NCBI GenBank assembly: GCA_951640165.1
Contig: OX621251.1
Coordinates: 26,188,893 to 26,252,892 of the forward strand
Source of the DNA: Pseudoips prasinana
Lineage: Eukaryota; Arthropoda; Insecta; Lepidoptera; Nolidae
DNA: 64,000 nucleotides
Reading direction: 5' to 3'
A program made the translations under genes and the position numbers. Of the stretch, positions 31,220 through 41,743 are shown one piece after another; the first letter of the stretch is position 1, and each line of letters starts with the position of its first letter. The notes beneath the pieces were generated by a model. The model saw nothing but the letters and a program-made list of their open reading frames with translations. It had not been told where the DNA came from and searched no databases.

Positions 31220-33507
31220 ATTGCAGAATCTATTTGTACAATAAATGTTTACTTATCAATTGCAAATTCGTATTAAATGTTGCTTTACGCAATTTTATGT
31301 ATTTTTTTTAAATTTTTATTCCAGGTTCTCGAACATTTGAATTTTGCTAAAAACTGCATTACCTTAATATGATAAATTTTAATAAAATAAACGTTTATAT
31401 GATGTTTATATTAAAATTTTAAATTCCGATTTGGGTTATATCCTTTCCTTCTTTTTAACTTCAAAATATTTTATAAGTTTATCTCACTGTATGTCAAAAA
31501 CAGTCGTCAATCATCACCGACAACCTTAAAACACGTCTTCAATTTTCTTTTTCGAGCCATTGTATTAATGCCAAACAAAAAAGAATTACGGGGCTAACGA
31601 CCGGAAGATATTGGGAAATAAGATTTAGTGATAAATCGAATTAATTTTCATTTTTGTGCACAAACAGGCGACAATTAGCATTCACAAAATGAATATAATA
31701 TACTATGAGAAATATAAAGCGATGTCTTCTAGACAACCTTTGTGTACGAACTAAATATAATAATGCCCATAACAGTATAATCTAATGTGATATACCAAAT
31801 ACACTAAAAGGTAAACATTTTTTTTTAATTTAATAGCAAGGCAATGGGAGTAAGTATTCACCACCGTCCAATGTCACCTGCAACACCAGAAGAGCTACAA
31901 GTATGAGAAAGGAATAGGTTCACTTCTTGAAGGTTGCCATGTCATACGGGATCTGAAATATTTCGGCAGTTAATTGATCCCACAGAACGGTAGTGCGTGG
32001 TAAAAGTTTCATGTTTAAGTTTTATTACAGTTAATATTATCCAAAGATTCAAAAAAAATATATTTGTTATAAATTCAAGGTAGCAATAATTTGTCAGTAT
32101 TCAATATTTCATTTAAAGTATCCGCAATACTAAAAATAAAATAGATGTTTTTTTTTCTCAAGGATAATGTTTTTTGTAACGTCACTAAAAATCAACTTTT
32201 AAATTCGTTTACACTTACTGGTCGATTTTTTTCACGTACCTTTATACACTTATTTATGATACTCTACTATACACAGTCGCAGTCACAGTTGTATCAAGAA
32301 CATAAAGCGCTCGCCGAAAACCGAGACGATTGGAAGAAGCTCCACCGACAAACTGGATGTGCTGGCGTCTGTACATTGCAGAATCTATTTGTACAATAAA
32401 TGTTTACTTATCAATTGCAAATTCGTATTAAATGTTGCTTTACGCAATTTTATGTATTTTTTTTAAATTTTTATTCCAGGTTCTCGAACATTTGAATTTT
32501 GCTAAAAACTGCATTACCTTAATATGATAAATTTTAATAAAATAAACGTTTATATGATGTTTATATTAAAATTTTAAATTCCGATTTGGGTTATATCCTT
32601 TCCTTCTTTTTAACTTCAAAATATTTTATAAGTTTATCTCACTGTATGTCAAAAACAGTCGTCAATCATCACCGACAACCTTAAAACACGTCTTCAATTT
32701 TCTTTTTCGAGCCATTGTATTAATGCCAAACAAAAAAGAATTACGGGGCTAACGACCGGAAGATATTGGGAAATAAGATTTAGTGATAAATCGAATTAAT
32801 TTTCATTTTTGTGCACAAACAGGCGACAATTAGCATTCACAAAATGAATATAATATACTATGAGAAATATAAAGCGATGTCTTCTAGACAACCTTTGTGT
32901 ACGAACTAAATATAATAATGCCCATAACAGTATAATCTAATGTGATATACCAAATACACTAAAAGGTAAACATTTTTTTTTAATTTAATAGCAAGGCAAT
33001 GGGAGTAAGTATTCACCACCGTCCAATGTCACCTGCAACACCAGAAGGGCTACAAGTATGAGAAAGGAATAGGTTCACTTCTTGAAGGTTGCCATGTCAT
33101 ACGGGATCTGAAATATTTCGGCAGTTAATTGATCCCACAGAACGGTAGTGCGTGGTAAAAGTTTCATGTTTAAGTTTTATTACAGTTAATATTATCCAAA
33201 GATTCAAAAAAAATATATTTGTTATAAATTCAAGGTAGCAATAATTTGTCAGTATTCAATATTTCATTTAAAGTATCCGCAATACTAAAAATAAAATAGA
33301 TGTTTTTTTTTCTCAAGGATAATGTTTTTTGTAACGTCACTAAAAATCAACTTTTAAATTCGTTTACACTTACTGGTCGATTTTTTTCACGTACCTTTAT
33401 ACACTTATTTATGATACTCTACTATACACAGTCGCAGTCACAGTTGTATCAAGAAGATAAAGCGCTCGCCGAAAACCGAGACGATTGGAAGAAGCTCCAC
33501 CGACAAA
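31198..33507. repeat. Tandem duplication, two 1155-bp copies
   Basis: Copy 1 is 31198-32352 and copy 2 is 32353-33507. I noticed only two mismatches (AGAAGAGCT/AGAAGGGCT near 31890/33045, and AGAACATAAAG/AGAAGATAAAG near 32298/33453). Each copy starts inside the MITE-1 right arm (CTGGATGTGCTGGCGTCTGT) and ends CTCCACCGACAAA. The unit contains an inverse CR1-like LINE C-terminus (minus frame DQLTAEIFQIPYDMATFKK then a stop, near 31860-31990 and 33015-33145). The MFFFLKDNVFCNVT frame appears twice because of the duplication and has no recognised domain. Confidence 0.93.
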
Positions 33508-33529
33508 AGCATGGCTCTTAAAATATGAT

Positions 33530-33625
33530 GATAAATATATAAATAAAATAAATAAAAAAGGTTTTTATTCACGTAGATTTAAAAAAAGCGCTTGTAAATA
33601 GTCAGAACATATTGGTAGTAATATA
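33530..33625 (-). mobile_element. LINE 3' end fragment
   Basis: On the minus strand it ends TTTTTATTTATTTTATTTATATATTT-type A/T tail preceded by CTACGTGAATAAAAACC and CTGACTATTTACAAGCGCTT. Same as 11370-11462 and 21745-21805 in the plus orientation. Confidence 0.6.
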
Positions 33626-34488
33626 TAATTAATTTATAATTATTTCTAGGTACATATAGGTGCATATTTAGGTACACGGATTATAGGAAATAATTTACAA
33701 TAAGATTTATGAGATGATGACTATACATATAAATAAGTCGTTAACCGAATATTCTTTTAATAGCCGTATGTAATTTTTGAAAGAAGGCTCTCATTTAAAC
33801 GAGTGACTGTAAATTAAAGTTTTAAGTGACAAAAATAATGAATTTACGTTTCATTATTACTAAGTGAGCGACTGACTGCGAATGACGAGAAATCAACAGA
33901 ACAGCATCTAACAAATATTAATTTGAGTTACTTAAAATACGAGATGAGAAGCTTCATAATATTTGAGCGACCTAATATTTCTTCGCTTTGACCTAGCAGA
34001 GAGATCAGAGGCTCGTGCGGCGGACTTCAAGTGAAAAATTCACAAAGCACCAAAAAAGATGGTAATTTTGAAAACTCTCCACCAATCTTCACCAACAATA
34101 GACTATCTGGCTAGATGGTCACAGTTCTAACCTAACCTAAACCAAATAATTTCCGGAAAAATTCTCTCTATCTTGATATGGAAGTTGCCCTCTCTGTATT
34201 TCTAGTCGCTCACTTAGTAATTTAGTCACCCGGCTAGAATTTGAAATGGAGTAATTATAACCCACGTTTTGTAAGCTCCTTCTGGATTTTATTATTAATC
34301 AATATTCGTCAAATGCATGCCGCTCACGTTATTAAAACAGTATCTCATCATCAGTCGCTAAGTTTTTTTGAATTCGATCGTTTTATAATTCCTCTTTTTG
34401 CAATAGTCTTTTCATTAATCATCAACAGTCATTGTAGAAGTTCGATAATAATAATCAATAAAAAAAAATAATCTGGACGACCAGAGAT
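33626..34488. other. No recognised gene
   Basis: AT-rich spacer; a 76-codon plus frame at 34241-34471 is hydrophobic in places but has no motif or splice context. Confidence 0.3.
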
Positions 34489-34489
34489 T

Positions 34490-34994
34490 GTGGAGGAGGT
34501 TTACAATCTATATTTTGACATGGAGTACTTCAATTTTTTTTTTGGTAGTTTAAACTTAAAAAAAGTCGTGATCGACACATGCATCTTACCGTGTCTACTG
34601 TATGGATGTCAAACATGGACATACACAAACAAAGCCAAAAAAAAAATCAGATCCACTCAACGAGCTATGGAAAGGAGCCTACTAAAAATAAGAAAAGCTA
34701 ATAAAGTGCGAAGCGACTTAATTAGAGAGAAAACTAAGCTTACTGATGCTCTTACTCAAGCTAAAATGGAAATGGGCGGGTCACATTTGTCGCAGTAACG
34801 ACAGTAGATGGACCCTCCACACCACTCGATGGAAAGGACCACTTGGCAAAAGGAATGTTGGTAGACCGCACAGCCGGTGGTCTGATGATATTATCCAAAT
34901 CGCTGGGAAATACTGGATGACCTCAAGATCAGACAGAGATTTGTGGAAAAGGATGGAGGAGGCCTTTACCCAAAAAGGGATCCATTTCTCATAA
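34490..34994 (+). pseudogene. Second RTE-like LINE, C-terminal fragment
   Basis: CILPCLLYGCQTWTYTNKA then STQRAMERSLLKIRKANKVR (connection region after the RT), and in the next frame LKWKWAGHICRSNDSRWTLH, GRPHSRWSDDIIQIAGKYWM, ending KRMEEAFTQKGIHFS. One frameshift around 34755-34760. It differs from the family at 12481-15250 in most residues and lacks the ATG-repeat end, so it is a separate subfamily. 5'-truncated and inactive. Confidence 0.85.
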
Positions 34995-35424
34995 TTAAGA
35001 AAATACTAACAATTAGATGATATAACTTGTAAACATTAATACTAACACTTCTATTACTATTACATGTAACTTATGGGTACACTACATTAATACGAAAAAC
35101 TTTATTCCGACAGTAACAAATACGAATTTCAAAATACCGACTTTCATAATTCCGAAAGGTAGAAAATTCCGAATATTACAACTCCGTCTTATCATTACTC
35201 CCAGTTTAATCATTCCTAATTTTCAATATTCCTATCGTTTATAATTACTATTCTCAAAATACCGAGCGTCAATAGATCGAATAACAAAAATCCGACTTGA
35301 TGATAATTCGAAACATCAACAATACGAATAAAAATATTTTGTTTCCCCGGTCACAATTCTAACTTAACCTAACCCAAATGATTCAACAACCATAGAGGGG
35401 ATCTGGCACTCAGCGGCTGCATCC

Positions 35425-35643
35425 AACATGCAAGCAGACATGCAACATACAAGCAGGCATGCAACATGCAAGCAGGCATGCAGCATGCAAGCAGGCATGC
35501 AGCATGCAAGCAGGCATGCAGCATGCAAGCAGGCATGCAGCATGCACGCAAGAATGCAGCAAGCAAGCAAGCATGCAACATGCAAGCAGGCATGCAACAT
35601 GCAAGCAGGCATGCAACATGCAAGCAGGCATGCAACATGCAGC
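35425..35643. repeat. 19-bp minisatellite (GCATGC-rich)
   Basis: About 11 units of CATGCAACATGCAAGCAGG with variants (CAGCATGC). Because 19 is not divisible by three and the unit lacks stops, every frame on both strands is open, which creates spurious frames reading like QHASRHATCKQA or HACLHVACLLACCMPACM. Not coding. Confidence 0.95.
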
Positions 35644-35661
35644 AATCATTGTTTCTGTCAC

Positions 35662-35899
35662 GGCTCCGGCGCTGCGGGGTTTGGGTGGCCCCACGCGAGC
35701 TTATCGTCGCAGATGGTTTTAACGCTCACCAGCGTAGCTTCGGCTTGCTGGCCGGCGCAGCCTCAGCCGCGGCGGCGGGTCTTCAAACCAGTTGCTCCTC
35801 AGCTCGCGGGCCGCCCCACCCCTCCGCGCCTACGCGGGCTTAAATTACACTCTAGGGTATGGCAGACAAGACTACGTGAAGTCGGTTTTGCAGCGATTC
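35662..35899. mobile_element. GC-rich insertion with 11-bp target duplication
   Basis: GTTTCTGTCAC occurs at 35651-35661 and 35900-35910. The 238-bp insert is strongly GC-rich (GGCTCCGGCGCTGCGGGG, CCGCGGCGGCGGGTCTTC, CGCGGGCCGCCCCACCCC) in otherwise AT-rich DNA. The duplication length suggests target-primed retroposition of a structured RNA or SINE, though no poly(A) is evident. Its source is unknown. Confidence 0.65.
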
Positions 35900-36191
35900 G
35901 TTTCTGTCACAAAATTTTGTAGCACAACATGTTGACTTTTAGTTTATTCGAAGTATTGAAATTCGGAATGTCGTTTTTCGGACCGAGAACCCTTCGAGCA
36001 TTTAGCTCTTAGAACGTATGAAAATCGGAAAACTAACAAATCGCATTTACGACTTTCGGTAAGATAAATTTCGTGATATTTATAATAGACAATACAATTC
36101 ATAGGTATTATGAAATTCGGACTTTTGAAAATCGGAACATCAAAATTCGGAATAAAATATTTCGGAGTATTTGGGTGTTCCCGTAACTTAT

Positions 36192-37366
36192 ACCTAAGAA
36201 AGATTTGGAAATAAAAATGGCTTAATTATTATTATTAAATAACCGCGGAGTTCTAGTTACGAGTATACCAACAAGTAAGAGAGATCCGGACTATGATTGA
36301 TTGATTTTGATTTGATTGGTCTTAGGCAGAAATGGAACCCGGGATAAGTTGTGTCGGGATGACGGTCGATAATAACAGAAAATTTATTTATGTTACTTTC
36401 GGAGCTGGCTAGTAGTATCTATAGACTTCATTCTACTTAAGGCTTCAAATCATTCACTATCACATTACAATTTGAATTTTAAATAACCTTGTGAATAGTA
36501 CACAGGCGAGCAGAGAAAACTCACCCCTTACCCTATAAAAGAGCGCCATCTCTGTGAAATTAGCGAAACTGCTAGGATATTCCAACTACTAACAAAATGA
36601 CTGCGGCGCGCATACAAGCGACCGTTAAGTAATATCCATCGGATCCTACCTATTGATATTTTTACTTGTACGGCACGAGAGTTGCAGAATACTTAATTCC
36701 GAAGTTTATAAATAACATTCCCGAAGAACTACAAAAATACTTACTTACTTACAGAGGGGGCGAAAGGTTTTAATTTCAAGCTAAAAGGTTACTACCTTAA
36801 AAAAATATATTGTATTGAAATTCTATCACTAACGATACCATTTTAATAATATTATATAATAAGTTCATAAATAATGGTAAATATGTGAACGATTCGCCGC
36901 TACCCACATAAACCCGTAGAGGTTTATGTGGTTCGGCCTGTTAAATGTGATGTGTATTGAAATAATATATTGAATAAATAAATAAAAAAAAAAACAAAAA
37001 AAACGTTCTAATCGAGCTCCACAAAACAATACATTTCTTTAGATATTTCTAAAAAGTCTCAATTAAATTTCAAAACTAAAAATAAATATTAAGTCGAGAT
37101 TCGAACCTGGACTTTGCAATTCATAAGCTATGTTGTTACACCACTGCGCCAATGAGTCACATTGCTCGAACGTAAAATTTGTCGATATGTTTATGAACCA
37201 TCCATCATATTAGTCATGTCAGCCGTTTCTTTTATATTATAAATAGATATGAAGAATGAGGGTAAGCTATAATTTTGTTAAGTAAAAAATGACGTCTCAT
37301 CATATCATTATAATTACTCGTCTGCTTGTGCTGTTCGAATAACTACTTCTAAATTACGATAACATC
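36192..37366. other. Mixed spacer with repeat debris
   Basis: 36411-36620 (TATCTATAGACTTCATTC, AGAAAACTCACCCCTTACCC, AAAGAGCGCCATCT) reappears inverted at 42395-42750. 36925-36995 has a LINE-like A-rich end. 37085-37165 has a minus-strand tRNA-like segment (GAGTCACATTG..TGGCGCAGTGG, GGTTCGAATCTC). 36897-36924 is an 11-bp-stem hairpin. Confidence 0.45.
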
Positions 37367-38683
37367 ATGCCTCGAATGAATAACTTTTTAAAAGCGAAAA
37401 TCATCGTCCTTTGGGAACAAAATCAAAGTTTAAAAAGTATTGCTCGAGAATTAAATATCGATGTAAGTGTAATCTAAATTAAAATCCGTTTAATATATTT
37501 TTTCAATTAGGAATCTTACTCTTTAATTTGCTTTCTTATAGAGAAACACAGTTCGTTTATGGGTGCGACGGTATCAAGAAACTGGTGAAGTGAAGTGTAA
37601 GCGCCAAGGGCCACGTCCGATTGCTTACACAAATCAATCCAACCGCCATCGTGATATTGTTAGTAGGCATACCACGGAACCTTTCACCACCATCCGTTCA
37701 AGTGCTATAAGACATGGTATTTCGCTTACCACTGTCCGAAGACATTTACATGCAGCTGGGATCCATAATTATAAACCTGCCAAAAAAATCGAACTAACTG
37801 AAGCTCATCGTCAAGCCAGGATAAGATTTGCAACCCAGTATTTGAATTTTGATTGGGAAAATGAAATAGTCATTTTTACCGATGAAAAGACTTTTAAATC
37901 CGATAAAGTAGGACGTAAAATACTGTGGAGAAGACCTGGCGAACGCTACAATGTTAAAAATGTTTCACCTTACTAGTGGCAGGTTAACGCTAGGTAAGCA
38001 GTAGTTAATTTAATTAAATATTAACATTTACCTACTCACTTGATTAAAATAATAAATTTATACTTTTTATTTGCTATTGTTATTATGAATCATAATATCT
38101 TAGATACTATAAGCATACAATATATTATTTAATATTAGGCTCTGCAAATCGAAACTGATAAAGAACCTAGATGACATGACAAGACAATAACATTGTATTC
38201 TTAATAGGATATAATTATAAAATATTTTTCAGGATATTGGGGGTAGATGTCTTCAATGGGTCCTGGAGAGCTTGTCGAAGTCGGCGCTCGAATGAATGGC
38301 GAACGTTACTTGGAGATCTTAAGAGACGTGATGATTCCAACAGTGCGCAACGTATACCCTGATGGACATATTTATTTTATCCAAGACAATAGTTCGGTGC
38401 ATCGGTCAAGACCGGTTATGGAGTGGTTTTCCACACAAAGAGAGATAACCTTGATTGATTGGCCATCTAAAAGCCCTGACTTAAACCTGATTGAAAATTT
38501 GTGGGGTCAAATGGTGCTTAATTGGGACTCAAGTAAAGTCAAAACTAACAAAATTTAGATGAAGAGGTTATGAGAACTTGAGAATTAATGCGATTAAGTA
38601 ACATTTGTTTCAATATGGTAAATGGAATGAGATCAAGATTAGAAGAAGTTATAGAAAGTGAAGGTTACCCACTTCGTTATTAG
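37367..38683 (+). pseudogene. Tc1-like DD35E transposase gene with introns, decayed
   Basis: Exon 1, 37367-37462: PRMNNFLKAKIIVLWEQNQS..IARELNID, the first half of a helix-turn-helix. A GTAAGT..TTATAG intron (37463-37541) follows in phase 0. Exon 2 from 37542: RNTVRLWVRRYQETGEV, second HTH TTVRRHLHAAGI, and catalytic IFTDEKTFKSD (D). A frameshift near 37973 (SGRLTL continues in +1) precedes a possible donor at 37994. Exon 3 from 38233: GPGELVEVGARMNGERYLEI, FIQDNSSVHRS (D), KSPDLNLIENLWG (E, 35 residues on), and after another frameshift MVNGMRSRLEEVIESEGYPL to a stop at 38681-38683. In-frame TAGs near 37974 and 38244 add to the damage. No inverted repeats seen, so it may be an immobile or once-domesticated copy. 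Confidence 0.8.
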
Positions 38684-38689
38684 TATAGG

Positions 38690-38892
38690 TTTGACCCCAC
38701 AAGTTTTCAAGTTTTTGTAGTAAATTGGTTTTTTGTAAACAGTTTTGAAAATCTCGAGAGATGTAAATTGTTGTTCTGTTTATATCAAACGTGAGTAACA
38801 TGTTGGTTCTCTTGAGTAATCTTCAAAACTTTAAATCATTAGTTTTATATATTTACACATTTTATAAAATAAATACATTCCTAATTAATAAT

Positions 38893-38959
<67 letters not shown>

Positions 38960-39240
38960 TTTTTACATTACTTTTTACATACCTAAATATATTAATTGAT
39001 TTGATATTATACTTATTTATAAAATATATTAAAGACGGTTATATGTTATATTGTATACAAATGTAAAAAAACGAGAATTCAATGAATAAAGACATAAATA
39101 TTTTATGTTAATAGATAAACGTTTCTCGTATATTTAATAAAATATAAATAAATAATACGTATAGAAGTGAATCTCCTTTATTTCGAAAGATTATAAGCAC
39201 CTACTTCCCAGCTCAACCCGCAATATTATATATAAATACT
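38690..39240. repeat. (AT)n microsatellite and left copy of a flanking direct repeat
   Basis: (AT)n at about 38899-38955. Then 39050-39232 (AATGAATAAAGACATAAATA, ATAATACGTATAGAAGTGAA, TCTCCTTTATTTCGAAAGAT, GCACCTACTTCCCAGCTCAA) recurs in the same orientation at 41875-42097. Not coding; the 91-codon frame over the (AT)n tract is an artefact. Confidence 0.7.
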
Positions 39241-39242
39241 AG

Positions 39243-40017
39243 GTGACCCGGCAAACGTTGTTTTGCCATATAAATAATTTCCTAGCTGACCCGTCACGAC
39301 TTCGTTCGAGAGGAATCCTACCCCTACCCTACCAGTACCCTACCCCTACCTTACCCCGACCCTACCCCTACCCTACCTCTACCCTACCCTACTCCTACCC
39401 TACCCTACCCCTACTCTACCCCTACCCTACCCCTACTCTACCCCTACCCTACCCCTACCCTACCCCTACCCTACCCCTACCCTACCCCTACCCTACCCCT
39501 ACCCTACCCCTACCCTACCCCTACCCTACCCCTACCCTACCCCTACCCTACCCCTACCCTACCCCTACCCTACCCTTACCCCACCCGTACCCTACCCCTA
39601 CCCTACCCCACCCTTACCCTACCCTACCCCTACCCCTACCCTACCCCTACCCTACCCCTACCCTACCCCTACCCTACCCCTACCCTACCCCTACCCTACC
39701 CCTACCCTACCCCTACCCTACCCCTACCCTACCCCTACCCTACCCCTTCCCTACCCCTACCCTACCCATACCCTACCCCTACCCCTACCCTACCCCTACC
39801 CTACCCCTACCCTACCCCTACCCTACACCTACCCTACCCCTACCCTAAAAAATTTAGGGGTGGACTACCCCTAACATTTAGGGGGATGAAAAATAGATGT
39901 TGGCCGATTCTCATAGATACCGGGATAAGCACAAAAAATTTCATCAAAATCGGTTAAGCCGTTTCGGAGGAGTATGGCAACGAAAACTGTGACACGAGAA
40001 TTTTATATATTAGATAT
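39243..40017 (+). mobile_element. Unclassified insect dispersed repeat carrying a minisatellite
   Basis: The head TGACCCGGCAAACGTTGTTT-TGCC and the end block TTTCATCAAAATCGGTTAAG-CCGTTTCGGAGGAGTATGG, then GACACGAGAATTTTATATAT, are separated by the C-rich tandem array. I recall this head and end combination as common in insect genomes but cannot assign it to a superfamily. GGCCGATTCTCATAGATACC lies just before the end block. Confidence 0.55.
39318..39847. repeat. C-rich minisatellite, 11-bp unit CTACCCCTACC
   Basis: About 45 units of alternating CCTAC and CCCTAC, with scattered variants (CTACCTCTACC, CCTTCCC). An 11-bp stop-free unit keeps all plus frames open and yields a 200-codon artefact reading [11 protein letters not shown]. 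Resembles but is not the CCTAA telomere repeat of most insects. Confidence 0.95.
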
Positions 40018-40058
40018 ATATAAAAATATATAATATTTTAAAAAATTATATATATATA

Positions 40059-41743
40059 CAGGGTGTCCCAAAACTCAACGTCAAGCCGAAACGGGGTGAC
40101 AGGATTGATCATAACCATCACGAGAAAAATCTGAAAAAAAATCTATCCCATGCAGTTTAAAAATTATGGGCATTTTAAGAAAAACCTAGAAATTTGATCA
40201 AACTGTACCATTTTTCGGTTATTGTGGTTATTCTTTTTTATTTTTGTTCATTTGAACTTTGGAAACGTAATTCTAAATAACATTTCTAGAATCCCAATAA
40301 AAAATAATGACACAATTGCCTCAAGTTTCCGAGAATTGAGACTATTTGTTAAACTACGAATTTAAAATTTTCAAGATTCGTCGACTTTGACAGGCCCTCC
40401 TATAAAAAAAATGTACTAGAGTGCCTTGGCAAGTGGCATTAAAAGTTGGCGCATTTAATCAGAATTCTAAAATGGTACAATACTTGTTAGTTCCATACAA
40501 TAGAAAAGAGTAAAAAAATTAAAACCTCAAGTAACCCGATTTTTGCTATCTCATTTTACTCAGTTAAAATGTTTTTAATTCACACAAGCTCTAGGTAGGT
40601 TCTTAATTTTAAGACAAAATGATGAGAGAGATGGATAATGGGTATGTTCGCCATGAGTGAGCGAGACAGATAGTGACGCCACTTTTACCAAAGTGAAAAA
40701 AAGTTAGTAAAATTAGTAAAATAATTAGGTTTGTTGGAATAAAAGTCAGATGATAGAGAAATAACGTTTTTTATTAAAATAAATGTTCAAATTGTTTACC
40801 ATCAGCCTCAATACAAGCCCTACATCTTCTTAAAAAAGATCTACTTATTAGTCGGGCATATCTTCGAGAGTTGATCGCCTCAGCTGCTTGAGAAATGCGT
40901 TCACGCAGGTCGGCTACGTTCTCAATGGGCTTTGAGTAAACTTTTTCTTTGAGAACTCCCCAATAGAAAAAATCCAGGGGATTTAAATCTGGTGAACGGG
41001 CGGGCCACGAGATAGTGCCCGAACGTCCAATCCACCTTCCCGGATATTCCTGGTCAAGGAAATCTCTTACTTGCACTGCGAAATGCGCTGGGCAGCCATC
41101 TTGTTGAAACCACATGTCGCGAAGATCTGCTAGTGGTACGTCCACTCATGGCAAACATACCCATTATCCATCTCTCTCATCATTTTGCCTTAAAATTAAG
41201 AACCTACCTAGAGCTTGTGCGAATTAAAAACATTTTAACTGAGTAAAATCTGATAGCAAAAATCGGGTTACTTGAGGTTTTAATTTTTTTACTCTTTTCT
41301 ATTGTATGGAACTAACAAGTATTGTACCATTTTAGAATTCTGATTAAATGCGCCAACTTTTAATGCTACTTGCCAAGGCACTCTAGTACATTTTTTTTAT
41401 AGGAGGGCCTGTCAAAGTCGACGAATCTTGAAAATTTTAAATTCGTAGTTTAACAAATAGTCTCAATTCTCGGGAACTTAAGGCAATTGTGTCATTATTT
41501 TTTATTGGGATTCTAGAAATGTTATTTAGGATTACGTTTCTAAAGTTCAAATGAACAAAAATAAAAAATAATAACCACAATAACCGAAAAATGGTACAGT
41601 TTGATCAAATTTCTAGGTTTTTCTTAAAATGCCCATAATTTTCAAACTGCATGGGATAGATTTTTTTTCAGATTTTTCTCGTGATGGTTATGATCAATCC
41701 TGTCACCCCGTTTCGGCTTGACGTTGAGTTTTGGGACACCCGG
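40059..41743 (-). mobile_element. DD41D mariner-superfamily element with ~600-bp inverted repeats
   Basis: Ends CAGGGTGTCCCAAAACTCAA and, from the right, CCGGGTGTCCCAAAACTCAA, flanked by TA on both sides inside an AT tract. The left arm 40059-40659 and the right arm 41143-41743 are complementary over their whole 600 bp, with only a few per cent mismatch, meeting at GCCATGAGTG. Only 483 bp separate them, containing the transposase C-terminus. Unusually long arms for this superfamily. Confidence 0.9.
40774..41145 (-). pseudogene. DD41D transposase, C-terminal half only
   Basis: The frame opens at the inner edge of the right arm without an ATG: DVPLADLRDMWFQQDGCPAH (second catalytic D), GRWIGRSGTISWPARSPDLN, then PLDFFYWGVLKEKVYSKP (third D, 41 residues after the second), and ends EADGKQFEHLF. 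The N-terminal HTH and first catalytic D are gone, so the protein is dead. The 41-residue spacing places it with rosa/visitor-type DD41D elements. No stop interrupts the remaining 123 codons. Confidence 0.85.

Larger units (their letters stand above)
35075..36182. mobile_element. Non-autonomous DNA transposon, 9-bp target duplication
   Basis: The sequence GTAACTTAT flanks both sides (35066-35074 and 36183-36191). Ends are GGGTACACTACATTAATAC and, from the right, GGGAACACCCAAATACTCC: short imperfect inverted repeats. Both subterminal arms consist of motifs such as AATTCCGAA or AATACCGAC repeated about every 14-17 bp. A 9-bp duplication is characteristic of Mutator-like elements and no transposase is present. 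The middle holds a minisatellite and a GC-rich insertion. Confidence 0.7.

Noticed and set aside
32145..33521. Duplicated MFFFLKDNVFCNVT frames as a paralogous gene pair
   Set aside because: They are duplicated only because the whole 1155-bp segment is; no domain, no codon bias, AT-rich.
35364..35922. Several Cys/His/Ala/Met-rich and Gln/His/Lys-rich frames on both strands
   Set aside because: A 19-bp tandem unit without stops opens all six frames; pure repeat artefact.
38791..39066. 91-codon Ile/Tyr-rich frame
   Set aside because: Runs through an (AT)n microsatellite.
39243..39848. 200-codon Pro/Tyr/Leu/Thr-rich frame
   Set aside because: Produced by an 11-bp stop-free repeat that leaves all frames open; no gene signals.
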